Assembly (NCBI GenBank): GCA_965204545.1
Contig: CBDBFA010000003.1
Span: forward strand, 1,860,001 to 1,924,000
Reading direction: 5' to 3'
Length of the DNA: 64,000 nt
From: JAABVD01 sp965204545
GTDB lineage: Bacteria; Verrucomicrobiota; Verrucomicrobiia; Opitutales; UBA2995
This document shows, piece by piece, positions 8,441 to 18,172 of the stretch; position 1 is the stretch's first letter, and each line of letters starts with the position of its first letter. A program made the translations under genes and the position numbers. The notes under the pieces are model-generated. The model was given only the letters and a program-made list of their open reading frames with translations. It was not told the DNA's origin and searched no databases.

Positions 8441-9958
8441 GGCGGCTTGGCGAGAGGGAGATCGGGGAGATAACTCTCGCAAAGAGCACGAAGGGACGCG
8501 AAGAAGGAGAGAAACCACGGATTTCACGGATGAGCACGGATTTTATAACGGAGGGAGGACATTCCTGTCCCCCTATCGAAAGACAAGGTGGGGGACCCTC
8601 CTTCGCAAGATGTCTACGGCGTGGTGGGGGACAGGAATGTCCCCCCTCCGTTAACTCCTGTTCCGGCGAAGCCGGACCTCTTGGCGTCCTTTGCGATCTT
8701 GGCGAGAGGTAATCCGGAGGAGCCATTTACTTTCGCAAAGCACGCGAAGGAACGCGAAGAAAGATGGGAAAGCAGGAAGAATTGGGAATGGACCATGGAT
8801 GAGACAGCAGAATTTATAGTGCGATACCACGATCTGGATGTGGGACATCTCAGTCTTCGGGATGGGAAGTGGCATTTCGAGTACACGGATGCTTTCCGGA
8901 AGAATAATAGGATCTCGCCAGGGCGAGATGGCACAAAGGCACAGGGGCACAAAGGCACAAAGGGGGGAAGCGCACAAGCGCGCCAATGAGGAATGGGGGA
9001 AGCGCAACTGCTCAAGCGTTTCGGGAAAACGACTATCGCCAATCCCTTTACCTTGATTCCAGTAGAACCGTTAGGCGAACCCGGGGAATGACTCTCGCAA
9101 AGAGCGCATCCTCCTTCGCCCGTTGGGGCTACGGCGTGACAGGGAAGGCGCGAAGAGGGAGAGAAAATTAACCACAGAGGACACAGAGAGGGGGGAGAAA
9201 TTGAACATGGATGGACAGGATGGACAGGATAAGAGGTGCCGAGGCCACGTTCGGTGAGGTCGGTGGTCATGCCTTCCTTACCGTGCTATTGTGACATTAT
9301 ACAATGAATGTAGGCATAAACTTAATTTCATAAAGTCATAAACGACAAACACTTATAAAATCAATTACGTCTAATTGCGCAATTAATTGCGTTTTTTTGC
9401 TTATTTTTTTATTTTGACGCAATTCCAGGTGATGGTCTCCCGGGATACCAGCGAGAGAGATTGGGAAGATAACTCTCGCAAAGAGCGCGAAGGGACGCAG
9501 AGGAGGGGAGAGAAACCACGGATTTCACGGATGAGCACGGATTTTTTTAACAACGCTCCTTTCAGTCGCTTGATCCGGCTGTGCCGGAACAGGATCGCTA
9601 CGCGAACAGGAGGTTAATAGCCGCAAAAGATCGCAATAAACGCAAAGAAGGATTTAACGGAGGGCGGGTTTTCCAACCCGCCAAATAATGGTAATGGGGG
9701 ACCCGCCTCCCGGCGTGGCAGGCCCGCCTTCATGGATTACGGCGTGGCAGGCAGGAATGTGGGCGAGGCATGCCTCGCCCCTACGAATAGGCGGGTTGGA
9801 AAACCCGCCCTCCGTTAAATCTCTGTGCCCGTCCTGTCACGCAGTAGACCTGCAAGGCGAAGGCGGAAGGCATTCAGCCGCAAAGCGGCGATGTTTTTTT
9901 TCAGAATCTTGGCGATCTTGGCGAGAGGTAATCCGGAGGGGTAAGGATGAGCTTTGGT
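8441..9958. repeat. 1.5 kb mosaic repeat block, no gene
   Basis: Contents in order are: CTCTCGCAAAGAGC element (8472); ACCACGGATTTCACGGATGA (about 8514); an inverted pair of GGGGGACAGGAATGTCCCCC-type hairpins (8546-8654); an inverted piece of the 66-bp element (about 8655); CTTGGCGAGAGGTAATCC (8697); hairpin GATCTCGCCAGGGCGAGAT leading into (CACAAAGG) repeats (8910-8965); CTCTCGCAAAGAGCGC (9091) and ACCACAGAGGACACAGAG (9170). An AT-rich spacer with hairpin ATTGCGCAAT plus T-run follows (about 9290-9420, terminator-like). A 66-bp element (9547-9611), a 166-bp palindromic GGCGGGTT element (9654-9819) and a closing CTTGGCGAGAGGTAATCC (9918) end it. Several long open frames here are translated repeats, not genes. 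Confidence 0.85.
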
Positions 9959-11110
9959 CTACAACCATTTTATCAAGTCCGGCAGGTTCATGAAGTGAAC
10001 CCGCATGCCTTTGATCTTTCGGGTGAAGGTCCGGTCGATATCGTGAGCGAGGATGACCTTATCCGTATCCGGATGACTGCGGTGAAAGGCAGAGAGATTC
10101 CCAGTGTCATCAGGGTCAGCTCTCCACTTGGTTTCTATTGCGCAAGGTGGTTTGCCTCGCCGCAGCAATACGAAGTCTACCTCCCGCTTTTGCTTATCTC
10201 TCCAGTATCTCAATCGATCTTTCCATCCATGAGCGCAAAGCTGGTTGAGCACGATATGCTCCCATAAGAGGCCTCGGTCTTCTTCCCGGATCTCCGACCA
10301 GCCTCGCTGATAGACCACGAACCCGGTATCGAAACAGTAGACTTTCGGCGCCGAGATGATTTCCTTGGTCCTGTACTTGAAGAACGGTTTGAGAACGAAA
10401 AAGACGTAGGTTTCACTCAGTATTTGCAGGTAGTTGGAAAGCGTAGGCCGACTGGCTCCCACTGGGCTGGCCAGGGAATTGGCCTGGAATATTCCCCCGC
10501 TCTGTTGCACGAGAAGTTCGAAAAAGCGAAAGAAAGACGCCCGGCGCTCAACCCTGAAAAGCTCCTGAACGTCTTTTGCCCAATAAGCGTCCATCCATTC
10601 CTGGTAGTCCTTTTCCGGATACTGTTTGGCCAGGTAGAACGGTGGAAGACCTCCTCTGATGAAGCGGTGGTCCCAACCAAAATTTTCAAACGCCTCCCCA
10701 TCCTCGAGGATCATCGGCGAAAGCCAGATATCGCGTTTGCGGCCCGCCAGTGTATCTTTGAATTTTGCGGATGCACCCAACGTAGAGGAACCGGTTGCAA
10801 TGACTTTCGTTTCGGGAAAATGATCAGCGGCGATTTTCAGTATTTCCGAGGGATTATCCAATCGGTGAATCTCATCCAAAGCGATGCGTCGACCCTTTAG
10901 CGATCCGATAAATTCCTCCGGGTCGCTCATCTGGCGCCGCACCCGCGGCAGTTCACAGTCAAAGTATTCCACCTTTTCCAGACTTTGACAAAGCACCGTC
11001 TTGCCTGAGCGCCGCACCCCGCTCAACCAAATCAGGTTGCGCTCTTGCCAGGCCGACTCGATGCGGTTTATCCAATATTCTCTCTTAACTATCTGCAGAT
11101 GATTCTTCAT
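9959..11110 (-). CDS. P-loop ATPase with DUF4143 domain (AAA_14 family)
   Basis: The 383-residue protein has an N-terminal AAA_14-type P-loop: Walker A GVRRSGKT (31-38) and Walker B IALDEIH (about 76-82), with a sensor ATGSS near 105. The C-terminal DUF4143 half has a winged-helix-like centre and a nuclease-like pattern EVDFVL ... AIETKW (about 325-345), resembling a PD-(D/E)xK core. Such proteins are common, scattered and often strain-variable. Their role is unproven; DNA processing or toxin-antitoxin-like behaviour has been suggested. The ATG at 11110 is followed by a clean N-terminus. It stands alone, bounded on both sides by repeat blocks. Confidence 0.85.
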   Translation of the reverse strand: MKNHLQIVKREYWINRIESAWQERNLIWLSGVRRSGKTVLCQSLEKVEYFDCELPRVRRQMSDPEEFIGSLKGRRIALDEIHRLDNPSEILKIAADHFPETKVIATGSSTLGASAKFKDTLAGRKRDIWLSPMILEDGEAFENFGWDHRFIRGGLPPFYLAKQYPEKDYQEWMDAYWAKDVQELFRVERRASFFRFFELLVQQSGGIFQANSLASPVGASRPTLSNYLQILSETYVFFVLKPFFKYRTKEIISAPKVYCFDTGFVVYQRGWSEIREEDRGLLWEHIVLNQLCAHGWKDRLRYWRDKQKREVDFVLLRRGKPPCAIETKWRADPDDTGNLSAFHRSHPDTDKVILAHDIDRTFTRKIKGMRVHFMNLPDLIKWL

Positions 11111-11634
11111 TTAGTTTAACTATATGAAGTTATACTTACATCTGGTAATTCCGAAGAGGTCAAACTTTCTATCGACCACGGAGGAGAGGAGGGAAACCAC
11201 GGATTACACGGATCCCGCTCCGCCTGAAGGCTACGGCAGGACACGTGGGAACGGATGATTTTTTAACAACGTTCCTTTCAGTCACTTGATCCGGCTTTGC
11301 CGGAACAGGATCGCTTCGCGAAAAGGAGGTTAATAGCCGCAAAAGATCGCAATAAACGCAAAGAAGGATTTAACGGAGGGCGGGTTTTCCAACCCGCCAA
11401 ATAATGGTAATGGGGGACCCGCCTCCCGGCGTGGCAGGCAGGAATGTGGGCGAGGCATGCCTCGCCCCTACGAATAGGCGGGTTGGAAAACCCGCCCTCC
11501 GTTAAATCTCTGTGCCCTTCCTGTCACGCAGTAGACCTGCAAGGCGAAGGCGGACGGCGCCTCCGTCCCCCCTCCGTTGATTATGTAATTGGGGCTTTAC
11601 AATTGACTGAATTAACATTAATTCAGTCAATCTT
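11111..11634. repeat. Repeat block with 66-bp and GGCGGGTT palindromic elements
   Basis: It holds an AT-rich leader next to the DUF4143 gene start (11111-11160, the likely promoter region), an ACCACGGATTACACGGAT element (about 11197), a 66-bp double-hairpin element (11263-11328), and the 137-bp palindromic element with TTAACGGAGGGCGGG and GGCGGGTTGGAAAACCCGCC arms (11369-11505), nearly identical to 9654-9819. The last 50 bases are AT-rich with a direct repeat TTGACTGAATTAACATTAATTC and probably hold the promoter of the next gene. Confidence 0.8.
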
Positions 11635-12789
11635 ATGTCTAAGATTTATATTAACCAAGCACAACTTACTCGACTGGAGCGCTTGGTTGCTCCCGGCAAG
11701 GTGATTGTTGTCTACGGTCCCAGACGGGTGGGCAAGACTACGTTGATCCGGCAATACATCCAACGGTACAACCGCGACGCCTTAATGGTGACGGGGGAGG
11801 ATATAACGGTGCGCGAGTATTTGGAAAGTCAATCCCTGGTCAAATTGAGAGCATTTATCGGTCGCCGGAAAACCTTGATTGTGGACGAAGCCCAGTATGT
11901 GCGGCAAATCGGCCTGAATCTGAAGCTGTTGGTCGATCACGTGGAAGGGCTGCGCATTATCGCCACGGGATCTTCTTCTTTTGATCTGGCTCAGCAGACT
12001 GGGGAACCCTTGACGGGCCGCAAATTCACGCTGTTGCTGTTGCCCTTGGCCCAATTGGAATTACAGGAGGTGGAAACGGCTCACCAGACCACTGCGCAAC
12101 TCGAACTGCGGTTGATCTATGGGTCGTATCCCGAGGTTGTCCTGATGGAGTCGAACGAAGACCGTCAGCTTTATATCAAGGAACTGATTGCTTCCTACCT
12201 GTTTAAAGATATTCTGCAGTTGGAAGGAATTCGATATGCCGACAAACTGCTCCGCTTGCTCCAGTTGCTCGCTTTTCAGATTGGCCGCGAGGTTTCGGTG
12301 GCGGAATTGGGAACCCAACTAGGCATGAGCAAGAACACGGTGGAACGCTACCTCGACCTGCTGGAAAAGGCTTATGTTCTGTATAGCCGTCGCGGTTTCA
12401 GCCGCAATCTCCGCAAGGAAATTTCCAAGAGCCGACGCTATTATTTTTATGACAATGGCATCAGGAACGGGCTGATCAACAATTTCAATGTCCTGTCTCT
12501 TCGCGACGACGTGGGGGCTTTGTGGGAGAACTATGTGCTGGTGGAGCGACTGAAGTACAATCTTTATACGGGGCGCCTGGTGGAAAACTATTTCTGGCGC
12601 ACCTACGATCAGCAGGAGATCGACTTGATCGAGGAAGGGGGAGGGGGTCTTCATGCGGCTGAAATGAAGTGGTCGCCTCAACCCGCTACCCGTGTGCCTC
12701 GCGCTTGGCGTCAGGCCTACGGCGACAGTTCATTCGAGGTGGTTCATCGAGGGAATTACCTCGATTATATTTGTGGTCGGGAAAAATGA
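11635..12789 (+). CDS. Second P-loop ATPase with DUF4143 domain
   Basis: The 384-residue protein has the same domain layout as the gene at 9959-11110 but is only distantly related in sequence. Walker A is YGPRRVGKTTL (27-37) and Walker B is LIVDEAQY (81-88). ATGSSS sits near 117. The central winged helix includes LGTQLGMSKNTVERYL (about 228-243). The C-terminal part has DNGIRNG and the nuclease-like pair EIDLIEE ... AAEMKW (about 325-345). The ATG at 11635 follows an AT-rich spacer. It is transcribed away from the other DUF4143 gene, with 524 bases of repeats between them. Confidence 0.85.
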   Translation: MSKIYINQAQLTRLERLVAPGKVIVVYGPRRVGKTTLIRQYIQRYNRDALMVTGEDITVREYLESQSLVKLRAFIGRRKTLIVDEAQYVRQIGLNLKLLVDHVEGLRIIATGSSSFDLAQQTGEPLTGRKFTLLLLPLAQLELQEVETAHQTTAQLELRLIYGSYPEVVLMESNEDRQLYIKELIASYLFKDILQLEGIRYADKLLRLLQLLAFQIGREVSVAELGTQLGMSKNTVERYLDLLEKAYVLYSRRGFSRNLRKEISKSRRYYFYDNGIRNGLINNFNVLSLRDDVGALWENYVLVERLKYNLYTGRLVENYFWRTYDQQEIDLIEEGGGGLHAAEMKWSPQPATRVPRAWRQAYGDSSFEVVHRGNYLDYICGREK

Positions 12790-13415
12790 CTCTCGCGAGA
12801 GCGAGATGGCACAAAGGCACAGAGGCACAAAGGGGGGAAAGCGCCCAAGGGCGCGGGGAATAGCCACAAAAGAGCACAAAAGGCGCAAAAAAGGAGGGGG
12901 ATAGGATTGTTTGTTTAACAACGCTCCTTTCAGTCACTTGATCCGGCTGGGCCGGAACAGGATCGCTTCGCGAGCAGGAAATTTTTTTTATCTTTTTCCT
13001 GTTGAAGCGTAGCTTCATCCTGTTGCCGCAGGCATCCAGCCGCAAAGCGGCGATGTTTTAAAATTCACCACGGATGAGCACGGATGAGCACGGATTATTC
13101 AAATCCTGTACATCCTGTGCATCCATGTTTTTTCCTGATTGGCTCCCCGGTGCAATCGCGGCGTAAAGCCGCTCCTACAGTTTAGAAAAGTGTCTGGGCC
13201 ATGCCCAGGGGGAACCGGCGTGGCAGGCCCGCCTTCGTTAAGGGTCTACGGCGTGGTGGGGGACAGGAATGTGGGCGAGGCATGCCTCGCCCCTACGAAT
13301 AGGCGGGTTGGAAAACCCGCCCTCCGTTAAATCTCTGTGCCCGTCCTGTCACGCAGTAGACCTGCAAGGCGAAGGCGGATGCGATTCTTGGCGATCTTGG
13401 CGAGAGGGATCACGA
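12790..13415. repeat. Repeat block, no gene
   Basis: It begins right at the stop codon of the ATPase gene with TGACTCTCGCGAGAGCGAGA and (CACAAAGG)-type repeats (12787-12840). A 66-bp element is at 12915-12980, ACCACGGATGAGCACGGATG at about 13069, and the right half of the palindromic GGCGGGTT element with its GGGGGACAGGAATGTGGGC segment at 13205-13329. It closes with CTTGGCGATCTTGGCGAGAG (13387-13406) directly before the sulfatase stop. Confidence 0.8.
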
Positions 13416-14984
13416 TTATTTGGATTGGGCTGCGGCGAAGGGATAGCGGACAACTTCCACGTCGTTTTGCATGGTTGGGCCGGGGGTACTGCGACCGCGG
13501 GTGATCAATATTTCCATTTCGGTCTGCATTTCAGCCACTCGTTCCGGATACCGGCTAGAGAGATTGGTTGTTTCACCGAGATCCTCCTGAAGATTGTAGA
13601 GTTGAACCGGTTGGTCTTCGGCGCCTTCGGTCCAGCCGCCCGAACCGGGGCCGAGTATCAGTTTCCAGTTTCCCGTCCGCAAGCTCGGTAACCCCCTGGA
13701 GGAACAACTGACGGAATGTCGGCGGACGGGTTTGTCGTCTCCTTTCAGCAGGGGCAGAATACTGAAGCTGTCCTCCCCGGCATTGGGGGGTAGCTCCCGG
13801 CCGAAGATGTCGGCCAGGGTGGCGAGAAGATCGGCTTGATGGCCCAGTTGACGGTTGACGGATCCGGGTGCGACCACTCCCGGCCAACGAACGATGAAGG
13901 GGACGCGGTGACCCCCTTCCCAAACGTCCGACTTGTATCCGCGCAAGGGACCGCTGGGGTAGTGTCCCATCGATTCGAGCTCTTTGGCTCCAATGTAGGG
14001 GGCGCATCCATTATCACTGGTAAAAATGACCAGGGTGTTCCGGGCCGCTCCACTGTTTTCGAGGGCATGGAGGACCCGGCCAACCACGGCGTCGGTTTCC
14101 ATGACAAAGTCGGCATAGACCCCCAGGCCGCTTTTCCCCTTCCAATCCTCGTTCACGGACAAGGGCGTGTGGGGCGAAGTCAGGGGCATGTATAAGAGAA
14201 AGGGTTTCTCGGTTTCCGCTTCGCGCTCGATGAATTGAACGGCCCGGTCGCCCAGGGCGGGGAGGATGGGCTCGAGGGTCCAGTTCTCCAAGGCGGGACC
14301 CTGCACGCTGGCCTGATGGTTTTTGAATAGCCGGGCGGGAAGAAACTCGGTTGGGATGCCGATGGTGCGGTCGTTTTCAATGTAGCAAAAGGGGGGCCAA
14401 TTGGGCACATCGGTCCCGAAATAGGTATCGAATCCGCGGGCGATGGGGCCGCCTTCAATGGCCCGCGAAAATACTTGGCGCCAAGCCGCGCGATGCTGGT
14501 CGGTGGCGGGGACGTCTTTGGTTTTATCGAAGTTACGCCGGTCGAAGTAGCGCATGTCTTGCGCGGGAATGGGCCACTCCCAGCCGAGATGCCACTTACC
14601 GATACATGCCGTTCGGTAACCCTGCTGCCAGGCCAGCCCGCCGATGGTGAGCCGATCGGGCGCTATCAGGGGATCCTCCCATCCTCCGACAATTCCTTTT
14701 TGCATCCGCGTTCGCCAATGGTAACGGCCGGTGAGCAGGGTGTAACGCGAAGGCGAGCAGACCCCGGAGGAGGAATGGGCATCGGTAAACCGCATACCTT
14801 GCGCAGCCAGGCGGTCGACGTGGGGGGTGGGGATTTTTCCGCGCTGCGGATTGTAGCACTGGACGTCCCCGTAACCGAGGTCATCGGCGTAAATGACGAG
14901 GATGTTGGGTTGGATCTCGCTAGCGCGAGATGGCACAAAGGCACAGAGGCACAAAGGCACAAAGGGGAGGAGAAGGGAAACCAC
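13416..14984 (-). CDS. Secreted type I sulfatase; start and signal peptide encoded by repeats
   Basis: This formylglycine-dependent sulfatase of the alkaline phosphatase superfamily (522 residues) would remove sulfate esters from a glycan in the periplasm or outside. The metal-binding YADDLGYGD is at 32-40. The modification motif is CSPSR (Cys76, converted to formylglycine), followed by LLTGR. FTSDNGCAP, near the middle, gives the second metal site. The best start is GTG 14984 (VSLLLPFVPLCLCAFVPSRA), which yields a plausible signal peptide cleaved after SRA. This whole N-terminus is translated from two repeat families. An upstream ATG at 15044 is also inside repeats. No maturase gene is nearby. 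Confidence 0.9.
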   Translation of the reverse strand: MVSLLLPFVPLCLCAFVPSRASEIQPNILVIYADDLGYGDVQCYNPQRGKIPTPHVDRLAAQGMRFTDAHSSSGVCSPSRYTLLTGRYHWRTRMQKGIVGGWEDPLIAPDRLTIGGLAWQQGYRTACIGKWHLGWEWPIPAQDMRYFDRRNFDKTKDVPATDQHRAAWRQVFSRAIEGGPIARGFDTYFGTDVPNWPPFCYIENDRTIGIPTEFLPARLFKNHQASVQGPALENWTLEPILPALGDRAVQFIEREAETEKPFLLYMPLTSPHTPLSVNEDWKGKSGLGVYADFVMETDAVVGRVLHALENSGAARNTLVIFTSDNGCAPYIGAKELESMGHYPSGPLRGYKSDVWEGGHRVPFIVRWPGVVAPGSVNRQLGHQADLLATLADIFGRELPPNAGEDSFSILPLLKGDDKPVRRHSVSCSSRGLPSLRTGNWKLILGPGSGGWTEGAEDQPVQLYNLQEDLGETTNLSSRYPERVAEMQTEMEILITRGRSTPGPTMQNDVEVVRYPFAAAQSK

Positions 14985-15516
14985 GGATTTCACGGATAGG
15001 CACGAATATGGGGATGGAGTGATGGAAATAGCCACAAAAGGCACAAAAAACTCAAAAAGGGAGGGGGAGGGGATTTTGAGATGCTGAGAAAGAAAGGATT
15101 AACCACGGATTACACGGATAGACACAGATGATTAATTTAACAACGCTCCTTTCAGTCGCTTGATCCGGCTTCGCCGGAACAGGATCGCTTCGCGAACAGG
15201 AAATAACTCTCGCAAAGAGGGAGGGGAAAGCGCCCATCCTCCTTCGCCCGTTGGGGCTACGGCGTGACAGGGAGGGCGCTGGGAATAGCCACAAAAGAGC
15301 ACAAAAGGCGCAAAAAGGGAAGGGGGATAGGCGCGCTGGGGCGCGCCTTCTTTGCGACCTTGGCGAGAGCCAAACTCAAAATCCAAACTCTGTGGTCTCT
15401 GTGCTCTCTGTGGTTTTTTGTTTCCATCTCTTTGCGGTCTTTGCGGTCTTGGCGATCTTGGCGAGAGGTAATCCAGAAGAGCCATCCAACCACGGAGGGG
15501 GAAAGGGTGCTCCGTA
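14985..15516. repeat. Repeat block, no gene
   Basis: Contents are: CACGGATAGGCACG (14983); a CCACAAAAGGCACAAAAAACTC element (15030); ACCACGGATTACACGGAT (15101); the 66-bp element (15137-15202); CTCTCGCAAAGAGG (15206); a CTTCGCCCGTTGGGGCTACG element (15242); CCACAAAAGAGCACAAAAGG (15289); and CTTGGCGATCTTGGCGAGAGGTAATCC (15449-15475). No gene is seen. Confidence 0.8.
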
Positions 15517-16383
15517 TTAATAGTACCAGGCTAATCGAAACAGCAGGTTGATACTGTCGGCATCGACTATGGAAGGGACGGTGACTCCCAAGTCTTCAAA
15601 GGAAGTGACCCAGTCCTCGGTTCCGTATTGGGTGTAGCGCGCTTCAATCTGAAGGGCGAGGCGCTTTGAGAGCATTTTTTCGATCCCGAGGCCGGCGGTC
15701 CAGCCGAGAAAACTGAGATCGCGGGTATCTGATCCTGAGGAAAAGTTGGGTGTATCCGGGGCTGATGAACAGGGAGTAGGGGACAGGCAGCCGAAATAAG
15801 AGCTTGAAAACTGTGCTTCGGTAAAGCGAAGGCCTCCGAGCCCATAGAAGCTTGCATCCAAAGAACTCAACCCTCCCCCGAAGTCGCCGCCCAACTTGAG
15901 GGTGAAACCGTAGCTTCGGTCCTTTTCGAACGACCAATTGTCCGGCCAGCTTTCCCCAAGCTGATTGCGTCCCGGGGAGGTTCCGACTCCTTGTTGCTGT
16001 CCTTCCGCCGCGCCCTGGTGAACGGCGATATCGATTTCACTGGTGAGGAAGAGACCGTTCTCGGAGAGTGGCAGGCGATAACCGGCGAGCAGTCCAATCC
16101 CGGTCCCTGTTGTATCGGCGGAACTCTTATCTCGAAACACCATACCGCGTCGCGGTTCAGGAACGAGCGTGTTGGCGGAGGAGTTGTCGACGGTTTTATC
16201 CCAGGATGCCTGGAGAAAGTCCACAGGGACACCGATGCCGATATGGAAGCGCCGGTCCTCGGCGTGGGCCGGGTCCGCCGCCAGGAGGAACAGGAGTGGG
16301 AAACAGAGCAAATGGAGGAGTGACTCTCGCAAAGATCGCCAAGGACGCGGAGGAAGACAAGGAAGAGAGGAGAAATTGAACAT
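15517..16383 (-). CDS. Outer-membrane beta-barrel protein, 288 residues
   Basis: This is a porin-like or OmpA/OmpW-type eight-stranded barrel candidate. Alternating amphipathic strands, glycine-rich turns and an aromatic C-terminus (LLFRLAWYY) are typical of outer-membrane barrels. The signal peptide core LLHLLCFPLLFLLAADPAHA ends at AHA|ED. The start used is ATG 16383, which lies inside the repeat that reads GAACATGGATAAACAGGATG on the other strand. A TTG within the hydrophobic core is the only later alternative and would lack the basic n-region. Repeats therefore supply the first 21 or so residues. The neighbours do not indicate its ligand. Confidence 0.75.
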   Translation of the reverse strand: MFNFSSLPCLPPRPWRSLRESLLHLLCFPLLFLLAADPAHAEDRRFHIGIGVPVDFLQASWDKTVDNSSANTLVPEPRRGMVFRDKSSADTTGTGIGLLAGYRLPLSENGLFLTSEIDIAVHQGAAEGQQQGVGTSPGRNQLGESWPDNWSFEKDRSYGFTLKLGGDFGGGLSSLDASFYGLGGLRFTEAQFSSSYFGCLSPTPCSSAPDTPNFSSGSDTRDLSFLGWTAGLGIEKMLSKRLALQIEARYTQYGTEDWVTSFEDLGVTVPSIVDADSINLLFRLAWYY

Positions 16384-16685
16384 GGATAAACAGGATGGGC
16401 AGGATTTTTAATTTAACAACGCTTCCTTTCAGTCGCTTGATCCGGCTTCGCCGGAACAGGATCGCTTCGCGAACAGGAATGGGGGAGAGGTTAGAAAGGC
16501 TGAAGGCTGAAGAAGATTAAACACGGATAACATGGATCCCGCTTCGTCTAAAGACTACGGCAGGATGAGAGGCGCGCCTTCTCTGTGCTCTCTGTGGCCT
16601 CTGTGGTTTTTTCGTTTTCATCCCTTGGCGGTCTTGGCGATCTTGGCGAGAGGTAATCCAGAGGAGAGTACATAGACAGGGAGGG
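16384..16685. repeat. Repeat block, no gene
   Basis: It holds a GAACATGGATAAACAGGAT element spanning the barrel-protein start (16378), a 66-bp element (16413-16479), a (GGCTGAA) heptamer (about 16497), AACACGGATAACATGGAT (16521) and a closing CTTGGCGATCTTGGCGAGAGGTAATCC (16633-16659) just before the Fic gene stop. Confidence 0.8.
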
Positions 16686-17597
16686 TCAGGTTTGGGGGAG
16701 GAATTCGTTTCCAATTTTCCAGACTCCTTTCTCGCGGAATGCGGGAATGGTCTGGCGACGGGCGGCGTTGGTGACGGCAGGCGCGGAAAGGCCCCGCCGC
16801 TTGATATAATCCGACAGCCGGATTATGTTTTCGCCTTGGAGATAACTCAGTCTCTTGTGCAGGGACTCGGTTAGGGCAAGCGCCATTATGCTTTCCATTG
16901 TCCTGGTGTTGCGGCGGTTTTCATAGTCTCTGAAGGCTTGGTAATACCGGTCCTTCTCCGAGTTGCGGATAATTATGCGCGGCAATCCGAGCTGGATGAG
17001 TTGAAAATTTATGAGAACCCGTCCCAATCGGCCGTTGCCGTCGCAAAACGGATGGATGTTCTCGAAATCCAAGTGAAACCGGGCTATCTTATCGAGGAAG
17101 TAGGACCCGAGGTCGCTGGTATACCGGATGAGGATGTCATCTGTCATCAACTCGACATGCTCGGGAGCCGGGGCGATATGAGTCCCTACCCGAACGTATT
17201 CTCCGGGACCACGAAAGCGTCCGGCGATGGCATCATCAATTCCGCCGATGAGCATCTGATGCAGGAGAAGGATCAGGTCCTTATTCAGTTCGCTATCTTT
17301 GGCTTTGGCGCGTTTGTATTCTGTGACGCGGGCCAGGTTTTTGGCTTCGAAGACTTCCCGCACCGACACATTTCGGGACAACACTTGCTCCAACAGGATT
17401 CTCTCGGTCTCCTCCAGGGTGAGGGTTGAGTTCTCTATGGCGTTGGAGTTGTAAACGCTCTCGGGGATTTCGACTTCGTCGATCATGGAGAGGAGAGATT
17501 CCTTGCCCGGGCGGAGGGTGTCGAAGGATCTTTTCAGGGCCTGGATGCGGTTTTTTATCGGCTGTGTGGTGGCCATGTCGATTGGTAAGGTATTCAC
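16686..17597 (-). CDS. Fic-domain AMP-transferase, self-inhibited class II
   Basis: This 303-residue Fic protein would transfer AMP (or another nucleotide moiety) to a hydroxyl of a target protein. The catalytic motif HPFCDGNGRLGR is at about 182-193, intact. An inhibitory-helix motif SNAIEN (51-56) near the N-terminus fits the (S/T)xxxE(G/N) rule, so activity is normally blocked by the same chain (class II). The C-terminal 60 residues look like a winged helix, common in bacterial Fic proteins with autoregulation. ATG 17597 is used; Met8 is an alternative. No separate antitoxin gene is present, as expected for class II. Mobile-type gene between two repeat blocks. Confidence 0.9.
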   Translation of the reverse strand: MNTLPIDMATTQPIKNRIQALKRSFDTLRPGKESLLSMIDEVEIPESVYNSNAIENSTLTLEETERILLEQVLSRNVSVREVFEAKNLARVTEYKRAKAKDSELNKDLILLLHQMLIGGIDDAIAGRFRGPGEYVRVGTHIAPAPEHVELMTDDILIRYTSDLGSYFLDKIARFHLDFENIHPFCDGNGRLGRVLINFQLIQLGLPRIIIRNSEKDRYYQAFRDYENRRNTRTMESIMALALTESLHKRLSYLQGENIIRLSDYIKRRGLSAPAVTNAARRQTIPAFREKGVWKIGNEFLPQT

Positions 17598-18172
17598 GGT
17601 ATATGGCGAAAAATGCGTGAATAGGCCAGAAAGAATGGGTGTTATTCACTGAGTTTCTGGATACTGGATGCTGGATACTGGATGCTGGATGCTGGATGCT
17701 GGGAGGACAGAAACCACGGATAGCACGGATTATTTTTTTAACAACGCTCCTTTCAGTCGCTTGATCCGGCTTCGCCGGAACAGGATCGCTTCGCGAACAG
17801 GAAATTTTTCTGAGATGCTGAGGTACTAAGATTCTGAGATGCTGAGAAAGAGAAGATTAACCACGGATTACACGGATTGGCACGGATTTTAAAAAGGTGG
17901 GGGACCCGCCTTCGTTAAGGGTCTACGGCGTGGTGGGGGACAGGAATGTGGGCGAGGCATGCCTCGCCCCTACGAATAGGCGGGTTGGAAAACCCGCCCT
18001 CCGTTAACTCTCTGTGCCCTTCCTGTCACGCCGTAGGCCTGCATGGCGAAGGCGGATGCGATCTTGGCGTGCTTGGCGAGAGTATTGCGTTGCAACCCCC
18101 ATCCTGTCCTTCCCCCAGAGGGAGAAGGGAGGGAATAAGGAATTTTGTGTTTTTTGAGCCTTTTGTGGTTAT
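17598..18172. repeat. Repeat block with ATGCTGG heptamers
   Basis: Contents are: an (ATGCTGG) heptamer array with ATACTGG variants (17658-17703); ACCACGGATAGCACGGAT (17713); a 66-bp element (17738-17803); a (GATGCTGA) octamer (17814-17850); ACCACGGATTACACGGAT (17861); the right half of the GGCGGGTT palindromic element (17898-18006); and CTTGGCGTGCTTGGCGAGAG (18063-18082). No gene is seen. Confidence 0.8.

Noticed and set aside
8546..9270. Long open frames inside repeat blocks (for example 8614-9270 on the minus strand)
   Set aside because: They are translations of repeat DNA, with peptides such as VPLCLCA and LCVLCG recurring in many blocks; no homolog-like sequence.
9290..9420. Replication origin in the AT-rich stretch
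   Set aside because: No DnaA-box cluster is visible; a hairpin with T-run fits a terminator better.
16686..17597. Fic protein as class I toxin needing an antitoxin
   Set aside because: The inhibitory motif SNAIEN lies in the same chain, which makes it class II.
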